This document shows positions 8,192 to 16,748 of a DNA stretch of 57,228 nt, one piece after another. The translations under genes were made by a program, and so were the position numbers. Position 1 is the first letter of the stretch, and the number at the start of each line of letters is the position of its first letter. The notes under the pieces are model-generated. The model was not told the origin of the DNA and ran no database searches. It worked only from the letters and a program-made list of their open reading frames with translations. This DNA is from a bacterium (GTDB taxonomy: Bacteria > Acidobacteriota > Thermoanaerobaculia > Multivoradales > J023), in assembly GCA_024226315.1 (NCBI GenBank), contig JAAELT010000265.1, positions 1 to 57,228 of the forward strand, given 5' to 3'.

Positions 8192-8815
8192 ATGGGCAAC
8201 ACCTACGACTTGTCCGTATTCCTTAACTGCCCGTTCGACGAAGAATATGGCCCGATATTCGACGCATTGGTGTTTGCTATCCACGACTGCGGATTTATCG
8301 CAAGATGCGCGAAGGAGCTTGACGACGGCAGCGAAATTCGTCTCAATAAGCTTTTTGATATTATCGAAGCGAGCAGACTTGGGATTCATGATATTTCTCG
8401 AACCGAGTTAGATCAGCGGCACAGTCTGCCGCGTTTCAACATGCCGCTAGAGTTGGGCATATTCCTTTCTGCAAAAAGATTCGGCCCCAAGGTCCAAAAG
8501 GGCAAGAAGTGCCTTGTGCTGGATCGAGATCGGTACAGGTACCAGAAGTTCTTGTCTGATATTGCAGGGCAGGATATATGGTCTCACGGAGGGACTACTC
8601 AGCAGGCAGTAGCAATAGTCAGGAATTGGCTCCAAACCTCAGGCGGGCAGGCAAATGTGATAAGGCCCAGCGGATCAAATATTTATGCCCGTTATCTGAG
8701 ATTCGTCGCCGACCTCCCGTTACTATGCAGCAACCTCAGACTAGAGGAAAAAGAGCTGATTTTCGTTGACTTCGTCACAATACTGGGCTCCTGGTTGAAC
8801 GAGAATCCCTGGTAA
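8192..8815 (+). CDS. Conserved hypothetical Rossmann/TIR-like protein (NCPFD family)
   Basis: The 207-aa protein begins YDLSVFLNCPFDEEYGPIFD and contains GIHDISRTELDQRHSLPRFN, MPLELGIFLSAKRFG and RDRYRYQKFLSDIAGQDIW. I recognise this pattern from a widespread uncharacterised bacterial family. The strand-loop start and the NMPLELG segment parallel the NIAFELG segment of the upstream protein, suggesting a related TIR/nucleoside-hydrolase-like Rossmann fold with Glu as active residue. The composition is AT-rich like its partner. Same orientation and a 55-bp spacing suggest a two-gene operon. Function is unknown; defence is inferred from the partner and from its place on a mobile element. Confidence 0.65.
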   Translation: MGNTYDLSVFLNCPFDEEYGPIFDALVFAIHDCGFIARCAKELDDGSEIRLNKLFDIIEASRLGIHDISRTELDQRHSLPRFNMPLELGIFLSAKRFGPKVQKGKKCLVLDRDRYRYQKFLSDIAGQDIWSHGGTTQQAVAIVRNWLQTSGGQANVIRPSGSNIYARYLRFVADLPLLCSNLRLEEKELIFVDFVTILGSWLNENPW

Positions 8816-9288
8816 TCGCTTCCCGAAAGATCTTCGGCGATATAGCTGTCGCATTCATTTAGTGCATTCGGTCTATGTAATGAAACGTAGACAGCGCGAG
8901 ACGCGCAGCGTACTGTATGGGCTGCGAGTTCATATATCGTTTGATAAGAAGGTCTTTCTGTAGCAGCACTGCCCGCGTCCGTGTCGGGCGTGGAGAGTTT
9001 CGTCGACTTCGGTGGATCAAGGAATTTCCCGCCGTGAGTGTGCTCGTACAAGCAGGAGCGAGGACCGGCACTCGTGCCGGGGAATCCCGCAGTCGCCACA
9101 CGGACAGGGGTTCGTCGCAGTCGCCAACGCGAACCCTGCGGGGAAGGGCACGCCGCCTGTCGATCGAGAGATGCAACGTCCGGGCGGCACCGTTAGCTGT
9201 CAGCCTGGATCCACGGAAATCTGGAGGTTCATCCGAGCTACGTTGGCGATAGCCGCGCTCTCGGGTCCAGATCTTCTCACGACAGGTT
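8816..9288. other. Gene-poor stretch between cargo and integrase
   Basis: About 470 bp with no reading frame I would defend. Short frames at 8917-9252 and 9012-9344 show no recognisable protein pattern and run into each other or into the integrase 3' end. Composition shifts from AT-richer (cargo-like) to GC-rich toward the integrase. No terminator hairpin with a T-tract was found. Confidence 0.5.
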
Positions 9289-10347
9289 TCATAGGTACTG
9301 GCTCGTCATCCGCTCCAAGACGCCGCGCGTATGACCTTCGGTGAGGTGGGCGTACCGCATGACCATCGCCAGCGTCTTGTGCCCTAGCACTTCAGCGATC
9401 TCAGCAACGGTGGCGCCGGACATCGCCAGATACGATGCTGCCGTGTGGCGCAGGTCGTGAAACCTGAAGTCCTCGAACCCTGCTTCCCGGAGCGCCCGAT
9501 CCCACGCTTGTCGCGGGAAGGGTGCCTTGCCGTACCGGTTCGCGAACACGAGGTCGGTGTCGATTCGGCGCACCTTCGAACGCTCCCGGAGGACCTCCAG
9601 CGCAGTGCCGGTCACCGGCACCGATCGCCTCTCGTGGTTCTTGGTCTCGTGCAGCACCATGGTGCCGCGTGTGAGATCGACGTCCCGCCAGCAGAGCGTC
9701 ATCATCTCGCCCTGCCGAGCACCGGTCGCCAACGCCAGGAGCACGAGCGGATAGAGGCGGCGTTCCTCGCTCGCTTCACAGGCGGCGAGAAGACGGAGCC
9801 GCTCATCCTCGGTGAGAAATCGCACCCGCCCGCGCGGCTCTCTAGGCCGGGGTACGAGCCGGCAGGGATTGTCGTCGATCCAGAACCACTCCTTGGCCGC
9901 CATGCTCAACGCCTTCGAGAGGATCGCGAGAAAACGATTGACCGTCGCCGGCCCTGCCGGCCTGCCGGAGATCGTCTTTCCCGCGGACAGCTGGTTCCGG
10001 GCTTCCACGATCCGTGCAGGGGTCAGGATCGCAAGCTTCGAATCGGCACCGAGCTGATCGACCCACCAGTCGATTTGTCTCTGGTACCGCTGCCGGTGGC
10101 TCTCCCGCCTGAGAGGCAGCCACTCGGCGGCAAATCGGTCTCTCAGCTCGCCGACGGTGCGCCGCTCGGCTTCCGCGCCCGGTTTGTAGCGTCGCTCGCG
10201 GATAGCTGCTTCCGTAGACTGTGCCCACTGCTTCGCATCGGTCTTGCGCCGGAACGTCTGCGAGATTCTGGGATGGCCCTTGAGGCTGATCCGTACCCGG
10301 TAGCTCGTGCTACCATCCTTCCGTCGCCGGGTCTCAATCACCGCCAT
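9289..10347 (-). CDS. Tyrosine recombinase (integrase) of the element
   Basis: A 352-aa phage-type integrase. It has an N-terminal arm-binding region (residues 1-60, with TFRRKTDAKQWAQSTEAAI), a SAM-like core-binding domain (about 65-165), and a catalytic domain with Arg211 (ATGARQGE), the ETKNHERR lysine strand, His297/Arg300 (HDLRHTAAS), His323 (LGHKT) and nucleophile Tyr332 (MRYAHL). All catalytic residues are present. It reads away from the tRNA-Leu scar 160 bp upstream of its start, the classic arrangement for tRNA-targeting elements. It would catalyse integration and, with an excisionase I cannot find here, excision. Confidence 0.93.
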   Translation of the reverse strand: MAVIETRRRKDGSTSYRVRISLKGHPRISQTFRRKTDAKQWAQSTEAAIRERRYKPGAEAERRTVGELRDRFAAEWLPLRRESHRQRYQRQIDWWVDQLGADSKLAILTPARIVEARNQLSAGKTISGRPAGPATVNRFLAILSKALSMAAKEWFWIDDNPCRLVPRPREPRGRVRFLTEDERLRLLAACEASEERRLYPLVLLALATGARQGEMMTLCWRDVDLTRGTMVLHETKNHERRSVPVTGTALEVLRERSKVRRIDTDLVFANRYGKAPFPRQAWDRALREAGFEDFRFHDLRHTAASYLAMSGATVAEIAEVLGHKTLAMVMRYAHLTEGHTRGVLERMTSQYL

Positions 10348-10513
10348 GATCGACCTCCGCCAGAGAGTCCGTCAAGCGCTGCCCCATGGGGCAAAAATGG
10401 GGCAGCAGATGGCGATATTTGACCACAGACAGAAACAGAGTGCAACATCTAAGTTATTGAAAAATCAGTGGTTTACTGTTGGAGAGTGTGGGGGTCTGTT
10501 GGCGAAATTCTGC

Positions 10514-10566
10514 CTTAAAATCCTCCGCCTTCGGGCTTGCGGGTTCGAGTCCCGCCTCCGGCACCA
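10514..10566 (+). tRNA. 3' half of tRNA-Leu(UAA): element attachment scar (att)
   Basis: The sequence holds a tRNA-Leu 3' part: anticodon loop CTTAAAA (anticodon TAA at 10516-10518), 3' anticodon strand TCCTC, a variable-arm hairpin (GCC TTCG GGC), a T-arm (GCGGG TTCGAGT CCCGC) and the acceptor strand CTCCGGC-A-CCA ending at 10566. Upstream, TCTGC cannot pair with TCCTC and no GCCGGAG acceptor strand is present, so the 5' half is missing. The break lies at the anticodon loop, a favoured crossover site for tyrosine integrases. It is not a functional tRNA gene as it stands. Confidence 0.85.
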
Positions 10567-10569
10567 CCA

Positions 10570-12585
10570 CTACTGCTGATAGGTCACGATCAGCTCCGGC
10601 TTGTACGGAGATTCCCGGCTCCTGAAAGCAAGGTTGGGCTCGTCATACGCCACCAGGCCGAGGGTGTAGACGCCGTTGCCGCCGATCAGGCTGGTGACGT
10701 CGAACTCGTACCAGGTGTTGGCGTCCAGCGGGCCGAGCGCCCATTGCGTGTGGAACGCGAGCGGTGCGTTGTTCCAGGTGATCGTGTTCTCGGCCCAGCT
10801 GCTCGAGACCATGTGATAGATCCGCGAGCCGGTGAAGTCCTGCGTGTGGGTCCTGATCTTCAGCCTGGCGGACTGGACGGGGCCGGTGACTCCGAAGACG
10901 GAGAACTTCGTATAGGTGTGCAGGCCGTAGCCGGTGGCGGCGCTGCGGACTCTCAGGATCTGTGACGATCCGTGGTTCGCGTTCGGAGCCCGCTGGTCCA
11001 CCCAGGCGTCGGCGACGGCCGGGAAGGAAACGGCCACGGAAGTGTCCTCGCACTCGTAGCCCACGGCACAGAAGGCGTCGTTGGTCGACTGGTACTGGCC
11101 GGAGCCCATGCCGTACGCGGCGGCCGCGGCGCTCAGGGCTGCCTGGCGCATGTCTTCGAAGTCGATGTTGCCGCCCAGATACGACATCGCGTCGTAGAAG
11201 ATCCTCTGAGCGCTCGACATCCCGATGCCCGAGACGTTGATCGTGGTCTTGCCGCGCGGGTGAGTGCCGCCCTCGACCAGCAGATAGAAGGCGAGGTTCA
11301 GAATTCCGGCGTTGTCGTTCGGGCTCAGGCTCAGGTCCAGCTCGGGCAGGAAGTCGATGGAGTGGCCGTCCAGCGCCGGATCGTCCATGAACCGGAGCGC
11401 GCTACCCCCGAGGTAGACGTCCTCGGCGATCTTCCAGGTGTTGGAATTGACGCCGCCGTCGACCCAGGCTTCGGCCGCCGCGCCGAAGACGTCCGAGAGC
11501 GCTTCGTGCAGCGCGTTGGACTCACCTTCGAACGGGAGCCCCACATCGTAGATCGTGACTCCGTGCTGCATCTCGTGCGCCACGACGTCGAGCGCGCGTC
11601 CCAGGGGCAGGAAGTCGCTGTCGCCGTCTCCGTACCAGATGACGTCTTCTCTCACGCCGTCGTTCCAGACGAGTTGATAGCGGGCGAGGTCGACGTTGTT
11701 GCCGTAGTGGACGCTCGAGCGGATGATGCCGCCATTGCCGTCGATTCCATCGCGGCCGAACGACGAAGCGTGGAAGTCGTAGACCAGGCCGGCGTGATCG
11801 TGGACCGTCTCGGCATCGGGATCGTTGGGCGGCGGCAGCTTGGGCTCGTCGTCGCTGATCAGCAGAGTGCCGGGCAGATCTGTGTCATTGTTGGCGGTGT
11901 AGGTGTTGCGCCGCTTGGCGAAGAGCTGCTGCGGCATCGAGAGGACCAGCGAGCCGTCGTTCGCGTCGGCGAAGAGGCGGTCTGCCAGCTTGCCCTCGGG
12001 GCTCTCGTAGCGGACGTTCGCAGCCCACGCCAGGTGGGCGCGCCCGGTGTCCGGGTGAAGCACGTAGGTGAGCTCCGGATCATCGAGCCTGGAACCGGAG
12101 CCGACCCCCGCCTGTCTGCGAGCCATGTCCAGCGCCTCGCCGGCTGCCAGAGTCGGCTCCGTCGAGAGCCCCTCGTCGCGCGCGAAGCGCCCGTTGACGC
12201 CCACGATTTCGCCCGTCGCCTGCTCGATGTGGACGATCAGCTCCGCGCCGACGACCGGCAGGCCCCGGAGGGTCTGCTGGAAACGGACGTGGAGCCGGCC
12301 CCCCGAGTCGACTGAGGAGCGCCTCTCGACCAGCTCTTCGCGTCCGCTGCCGCCGAGATGGCGGGCCACCAACTCGGGCAACCGAGCCGCGGCCGAGCGC
12401 GCCAGGTCCGGGCCTTCGAGGGTGCCGAGCTTGCCGGTGATCCAGGTGGGGAGCCCCTGGGCGTCGCGTCTCAGGATGCTGAATGTCGGATCGGTATCCG
12501 ACACTTCACCCTGAGGTCCGGCCGCTACCGGCCAGGTCGAGAAGAGAAGAAGGACGATAGCCAGTCTTGCGGTGAAATGCTTCAT
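10570..12585 (-). CDS. Secreted thermolysin-family (M4) metalloprotease with DNRLRE domain
   Basis: A 671-aa preproenzyme. It has a signal peptide (MKHFTARLAIVLLLFSTWPV), an FTP/PepSY-like propeptide (about residues 50-230), then the M4 catalytic domain with HEMQH (337-341) and Glu361 in HEALSD, the third zinc ligand. Residues from about 515 form a C-terminal beta domain starting with FPAVADAWVDQ and containing SSWAENTITWNNAPL, which matches DNRLRE-type (CBM96-like) carbohydrate-binding modules. The start was chosen for its ribosome-binding site (CGGAGG) and signal peptide; an in-frame upstream ATG adds a non-signal leader. The stop lies 3 bp from the tRNA-Leu end. Confidence 0.9.
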   Translation of the reverse strand: MKHFTARLAIVLLLFSTWPVAAGPQGEVSDTDPTFSILRRDAQGLPTWITGKLGTLEGPDLARSAAARLPELVARHLGGSGREELVERRSSVDSGGRLHVRFQQTLRGLPVVGAELIVHIEQATGEIVGVNGRFARDEGLSTEPTLAAGEALDMARRQAGVGSGSRLDDPELTYVLHPDTGRAHLAWAANVRYESPEGKLADRLFADANDGSLVLSMPQQLFAKRRNTYTANNDTDLPGTLLISDDEPKLPPPNDPDAETVHDHAGLVYDFHASSFGRDGIDGNGGIIRSSVHYGNNVDLARYQLVWNDGVREDVIWYGDGDSDFLPLGRALDVVAHEMQHGVTIYDVGLPFEGESNALHEALSDVFGAAAEAWVDGGVNSNTWKIAEDVYLGGSALRFMDDPALDGHSIDFLPELDLSLSPNDNAGILNLAFYLLVEGGTHPRGKTTINVSGIGMSSAQRIFYDAMSYLGGNIDFEDMRQAALSAAAAAYGMGSGQYQSTNDAFCAVGYECEDTSVAVSFPAVADAWVDQRAPNANHGSSQILRVRSAATGYGLHTYTKFSVFGVTGPVQSARLKIRTHTQDFTGSRIYHMVSSSWAENTITWNNAPLAFHTQWALGPLDANTWYEFDVTSLIGGNGVYTLGLVAYDEPNLAFRSRESPYKPELIVTYQQ

Positions 12586-12898
12586 GTTTCGAACCTCCGC
12601 TGTTCGAGCGTTGATGTAGGAAACCCTTTCTGTTCTGAAAGAGATTCCGCGAGCTGTTTTCCGAAAGAGCAAGGCGCGTGCCAATTGGAACAAGGCGAGA
12701 AGCGACACGAACAGCGGTCGTTTCCGCGGGAACGAGTTGATCCTGAACCCTCTGGCCGGCTCAACTGTCGAGCAAGTGGCTCAAGAATCGAGCCGCGGGC
12801 CGATCCGGGTAGAGACTTCCGCCGCACGGGACGAGCCGTTATCATGCGCCGACGCTCGCGCCCGGCGCGCGTGCATACGCCGCAATCCCCGAGGACCC

Positions 12899-13870
12899 AT
12901 GCCCATGCCCGAGCTCGACGGCGCTTCCACCCTGGTCACCGGTGGTGCCGGCTTCATCGGCTCCCACCTGGTGGATGCCCTTCTCGACCGGGGTGCTCGG
13001 GTGCGGGTGCTCGACAACTTCGTCACTGGCCGGCGCGAGAACCTGGCCCACCTGGGCGACTCTATCGAGCTGGTGGAAGGTGATCTGCGGGACACCGACG
13101 CATGCCGGCAGGCCTGCCGAAACGTCGAGCTGGTCTTCCATCAAGCGGCGATGGGCTCCGTGCCGCGTTCAATCGAGAATCCGGCCGAGTCGATCGCGGT
13201 CAACGTCTCGGGGACGGCGAACATTCTTGCCGCCGCCCGGGACGCCGGCGTCCGGCGGGTGGTCTTCGCGTCGTCTTCGGCGGTCTACGGCGACAGCCCG
13301 GATCTGCCCAAGCGCGAGGGCCGCGAGGGCTCGCCGCTGTCACCCTACGCGCTCAGCAAGAAGATGTGCGAGGACTTGGGGACAGTCTTCCACCGCTGCT
13401 ACACGATGGAAATCGTGGCGCTGCGCTACTTCAACGTCTTCGGACTCCGCCAGCGGTACGACGGTCCGTACGCCGCCGCGGTGCCGCGCTTCGTCCGCGC
13501 CTACTCGCGAGGCCAGGGGCCTGTCATCTACGGCGACGGTGGGCAGAGCCGCGACTTCACCAACGTCGCCGACGCGGTGCGCGCCAACCTGCTGGCCGCC
13601 GGCGCGGCCGGTGCGGTCTCGGGCCGGGCGTTCAACGTCGCCTCGGGGCGCCAGACTCGGATCGGCGAGCTGGCGCGCATCATTCGCGAGCTCACCGGCG
13701 GTGGCCCCGAGCCGATCCACGAGCAGGCGCGGGCCGGCGACGTCCGCCACTCCCTGGCCGACCTGACGGCCTCCGGCGAGGCCCTCGGCTACACGCCGCG
13801 GCACGACGTCGAGGCCGGGCTGGCAGCGCTGGTCGAGGCCTCGCGCCCGAGCGTCGCCGGCGCCCGGTAA
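12899..13870 (+). CDS. NAD-dependent sugar-nucleotide epimerase/dehydratase (extended SDR)
   Basis: About 323 aa with the Rossmann glycine motif VTGGAGFIGSHLVD at the N-terminus, VFASSSAVYGD (catalytic Ser), YALSKK (Tyr-x-x-x-Lys pair) and LRYFNVFGLRQ. This fits UDP-glucose/UDP-GlcNAc 4-epimerase-like enzymes that feed polysaccharide synthesis. Substrate cannot be fixed from sequence; the MGSVPRSIENP stretch is common in UDP-GlcNAc C4-epimerases. ATG 12899 (GAGGA upstream) or ATG 12905 could be the start; an open extension to 12737 has no domain. It stands alone, convergent with the next gene. Confidence 0.85.
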   Translation: MPMPELDGASTLVTGGAGFIGSHLVDALLDRGARVRVLDNFVTGRRENLAHLGDSIELVEGDLRDTDACRQACRNVELVFHQAAMGSVPRSIENPAESIAVNVSGTANILAAARDAGVRRVVFASSSAVYGDSPDLPKREGREGSPLSPYALSKKMCEDLGTVFHRCYTMEIVALRYFNVFGLRQRYDGPYAAAVPRFVRAYSRGQGPVIYGDGGQSRDFTNVADAVRANLLAAGAAGAVSGRAFNVASGRQTRIGELARIIRELTGGGPEPIHEQARAGDVRHSLADLTASGEALGYTPRHDVEAGLAALVEASRPSVAGAR

Positions 13871-13877
13871 GCGCGGC

Positions 13878-15029
13878 TCACGAGCCTCGCAGCACCTCGG
13901 CGATGTAGGCGTGAATGTCGCGTAGGGCCCGCGTGCCTCCTTCCCCGGAGCCGTCGCGGGCACGGACGATCCTGCCTTCGATCGCCTGGAAGTGCGGCTC
14001 GACGTTCACCGCCGGTGGGGCGGGTTCCGGCCGTGGGGGAGTGGGCCCCGGTCCGGGATCCGGAACCGCGCCGACGATGCGGGCCGACATGTTGTCCCAC
14101 ACCAGGTGCCAGTCGAGCTCGCTCTTCGGCAGGCGTACTTCCACCCGTACGCTCTTTTTCCGCGCCCGCCAGGTGGCCGCCTTGTTGCCTTCGATGGCGG
14201 CCCTGGTGGCGTACCACTCGCCGCCGCCGCTCGGACGATTGCCCGACGCGCTGATGAGGCGGAGCGTCTTCGTCCCCTCGTCGTAGAGGGTGATGTTCAC
14301 CGGGCCACGGGTGGCGAAGGTGGAGTTCTTCATCACGGTGGCCATGTCACCGTTCTTGTAGCTCAGGATCTCGATCCGCTGCTTGGGCCGCAGCGGCTGC
14401 GCCTGGAGGGCCGGCGCAAGGCGTACCGGATCCCGTGCCTTGAGTGCCTGTTTGAAGTCCGTGTCGAACCTCTTCAAGCCCCGGCGGATTCCTTCCATCG
14501 GCCAGCCCAGGCCAGGGTGGTTCCAGCCGTCCCAGGCCTTCTTGGGGTGTTTGGTGGCCCAGGCCCAGCCAGGCGCGGCCAGGGAGCGTTCGAGCAGCGG
14601 CGGCTCGCTCTTCCACAGGAAGCGGTTGCCGCCGAAGCAGGAGATCGGACCGCGATAGCCCGCCATGCCGAAGTTGCGTTTGCGCGCCTCGGTGGTGCCG
14701 GAAGGCAGCGTCAGCGTCACCTGCCGCACGTTGCGTACGGTCAGCGCGGCACGCGCGATCCAGGCCGCGAACCAGCGGTGGGCGGCGGGTCCCTTGCCGA
14801 CTCCGGCCGCTGCCGCGCTCCAGGGCTCGTAACGCCAGGAGCCGAACTCGTTGTCGCCGCCGAGCAGCTCGTCGAGCCGGTCCCAATCCTGCAGGGCCGC
14901 CGCGGCCATGGTGCCGATGTTGGTGCTCGGCGCTTCCCTCGCTGCCTTCTCGACCTGCGACCGTTTCTCGATCGGTTTGCCGGCATAGAATCTTTGCAGC
15001 GCCTTGTAGGCGACCTCGTGAAGAGCCAT
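13878..15029 (-). CDS. Hypothetical protein with Pro-rich hinge
   Basis: A 383-aa soluble protein without signal peptide or membrane segment. The start ATG at 15029 has a strong ribosome-binding site (AAGGGAGG). Residues 1-290 are rich in Trp and basic residues (GYRGPISCFGGNRFLWKSE, then PGWAWATKHPKKAWDGWNHP). A Pro-rich hinge (PDPGPGPTPPRPEPAPP, about 325-341) leads to a short helical tail. I do not recognise the family. Convergent with the epimerase gene, 7 bp apart, with no clear partner. Confidence 0.6.
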   Translation of the reverse strand: MALHEVAYKALQRFYAGKPIEKRSQVEKAAREAPSTNIGTMAAAALQDWDRLDELLGGDNEFGSWRYEPWSAAAAGVGKGPAAHRWFAAWIARAALTVRNVRQVTLTLPSGTTEARKRNFGMAGYRGPISCFGGNRFLWKSEPPLLERSLAAPGWAWATKHPKKAWDGWNHPGLGWPMEGIRRGLKRFDTDFKQALKARDPVRLAPALQAQPLRPKQRIEILSYKNGDMATVMKNSTFATRGPVNITLYDEGTKTLRLISASGNRPSGGGEWYATRAAIEGNKAATWRARKKSVRVEVRLPKSELDWHLVWDNMSARIVGAVPDPGPGPTPPRPEPAPPAVNVEPHFQAIEGRIVRARDGSGEGGTRALRDIHAYIAEVLRGS

Positions 15030-15284
15030 CGTGCCTCCCTTCGATTCGCGGACGGGCTTTTTCGGACCGATTGACAGATTGATGGTAGGGGCGGCACCCG
15101 TCCAGGTCAAGGATGCCGGCCGCCAGTCAGTAGTACGTCGACAGGAGTCATGACCCGCCAGGCAACGCCGCCCGGCGGCCGCCGGCGCTGGTATAAACTG
15201 ACCGCGGTGGCTTTTCGAACCCGGGGCCGCGCTCGACTACCACCAGGACCGGATCCTGTCGCACACCGAGCTGTTCGATTCGTG

Positions 15285-16694
15285 ATGCGGAATCTTTACC
15301 TGATCGTTTTGTTGGCGCTCGCTGTCTTGCTGGGCTGCGACGAGGGATCGGTGCGCTCCGAGGACCACATGGCGCTGGTCGGGGTGACGGTGATCGACGG
15401 GCTGGGTAACCCGCCGGTGCCGAACCAGGTCGTGCTACTACGCGGCGGCCGGATCGTCGAGGTGGCGGCAGAGGATGGATACGAGCCGCCGCGGGGAGCG
15501 CGGGTGATCGACCTGGCGGGCAAGTACCTGATGCCGGGCCTGATCGACATGCACGCCCACGTCACCATCCTGCCCATGGGCGAGGACGGCCATGCGGCGC
15601 GGTCGATGGACCGGGAGGCGTCCGAACGGGCGGTTCAGACGCTGCTCGCCTTCGGTATCACCACCGTCTTCAATCCAGCGGCGCCGGCCGAGGACGCGGT
15701 GGCGCTGCGCGAGGCGGTTGCCGCGGGCGACCTGCTGGGTCCGAGAATCGTCACCGCCGGCAATCCGCTGAACCGCACCGCGCCGCCCTTCGGGCCGTTC
15801 GTCGCCACTCCCGACGAGGACTCGGTGCGGAGTGAGGTCCAGCGCCAAGCGGGCCTGGGCGTCGACGCCATCAAGGTCTACTCGGCGCTGTCGCCCGAGC
15901 TGGTGGGCGTGACGATCGAGGAGGCGCACGCGGCGGGCAAGAGGGTGGTCGGTCACCTGCAACGCACCACCTGGACGCAGGCGGCCGAGCTGGGCATCGA
16001 CGCCGTCACCCACGCCGCGCCCTGGTCGGCGGCCTACCTGCCCGAGGCCGAGCGCGAGGGCTACAAGGGATCGATCCTCGACCGACTCGATTGGCTCGAG
16101 ATGGTCGACTTCGACGGCCCGGAGATCCAGGAGATGATCGCCGCTCTCGCCGAGCGCGGGATCCCGGTCGACCCGACCCTGATCGTCATGCACACCAAGT
16201 TCTGGGGCGATGACCCCCGGCACCGCGAGAACCCGGAGCTGGGGCTCGCTCCTGCGGTCAGCCGCGAGGCCTGGCAGCGGGGCACGTTCGTCGACGACTG
16301 GGCGCCGGAGGACTTCGCCCGCGCCCGTGAGCTGTGGCCGCGGCTGCTGGAGCTGACCCGGCGCCTGCACGAGGGCGGCGTGCCGCTGACCGCCGGCTCC
16401 GATCTGCCGAACCCCTGGGTGATCCCGGGCGTCGGCCTGCATCAGGAGCTGCGCCTGCTCGGCGACGCCGGCATCCCGCCGCTCGAGGTGTTGAAGATCG
16501 CTACCCACAACGGCGCCGTCGCGCTCGGGCTCGAAGACGAGATCGGTTCCGTGGAGGCGGGCAAGGTGGCCAACCTGGTGGTGCTGGCGTCCGACCCTAC
16601 CGCCGCCTTGATCAACACCCGGGCGATCAGCCACATCTTCCTGAACGGAGTTTTTGTCGATCCCTCCGCGGTGCTCTCGACCCTGGGTGATTGA
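15285..16694 (+). CDS. Amidohydrolase-family lipoprotein (imidazolonepropionase-like)
   Basis: A 469-aa protein starting with a lipoprotein signal (LLALAVLLGC, lipobox Cys near residue 18), so it is probably anchored in the envelope. Metal ligands of the amidohydrolase barrel are visible: His90 and His92 (GLIDMHAHV), Lys197 (AIKVYS, possibly carbamylated), His224 (VVGHLQ), His243 (VTHAAP) and Asp373 (TAGSDLP). It resembles the imidazolonepropionase-like/prolidase-like secreted amidohydrolases. The substrate is unknown. The ATG at 15285 was preferred over upstream starts because it opens the signal sequence. Confidence 0.85.
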   Translation: MRNLYLIVLLALAVLLGCDEGSVRSEDHMALVGVTVIDGLGNPPVPNQVVLLRGGRIVEVAAEDGYEPPRGARVIDLAGKYLMPGLIDMHAHVTILPMGEDGHAARSMDREASERAVQTLLAFGITTVFNPAAPAEDAVALREAVAAGDLLGPRIVTAGNPLNRTAPPFGPFVATPDEDSVRSEVQRQAGLGVDAIKVYSALSPELVGVTIEEAHAAGKRVVGHLQRTTWTQAAELGIDAVTHAAPWSAAYLPEAEREGYKGSILDRLDWLEMVDFDGPEIQEMIAALAERGIPVDPTLIVMHTKFWGDDPRHRENPELGLAPAVSREAWQRGTFVDDWAPEDFARARELWPRLLELTRRLHEGGVPLTAGSDLPNPWVIPGVGLHQELRLLGDAGIPPLEVLKIATHNGAVALGLEDEIGSVEAGKVANLVVLASDPTAALINTRAISHIFLNGVFVDPSAVLSTLGD

Positions 16695-16748
16695 GGTCCC
16701 CGCGCGATACACTCGGGAGATCTCTTTCCATGACCTCGAGGAGACAGC

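Larger units (their letters stand above)
1..10566. mobile_element. Right part of an integrated mobilizable element (IME/ICE-like island) in tRNA-Leu
   Basis: The stretch carries in order a mobilization module (mobC, relaxase, TraF-like peptidase, coupling protein), a regulator, decayed genes, two lower-GC cargo genes and a tyrosine integrase. It stops exactly at the CCA end of a tRNA-Leu 3' fragment at 10566. No VirB-type mating-pair genes are visible, so within the window it looks mobilizable rather than self-transmissible. The left end lies outside the window, where an intact tRNA-Leu(UAA) in the same orientation would be expected if integration followed the usual tRNA rule. The extent to the left is inference; the right boundary is seen directly. 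Confidence 0.85.

Noticed and set aside
8917..9344. Two overlapping plus-strand frames of about 110 codons between cargo and integrase
   Set aside because: No recognisable protein pattern, no ribosome-binding site, and one runs into the integrase 3' end.
10460..10513. 5' half of a tRNA-Leu upstream of the 3' fragment
   Set aside because: No GCCGGAG acceptor strand or D-arm is present and the anticodon strand TCTGC does not pair with TCCTC.
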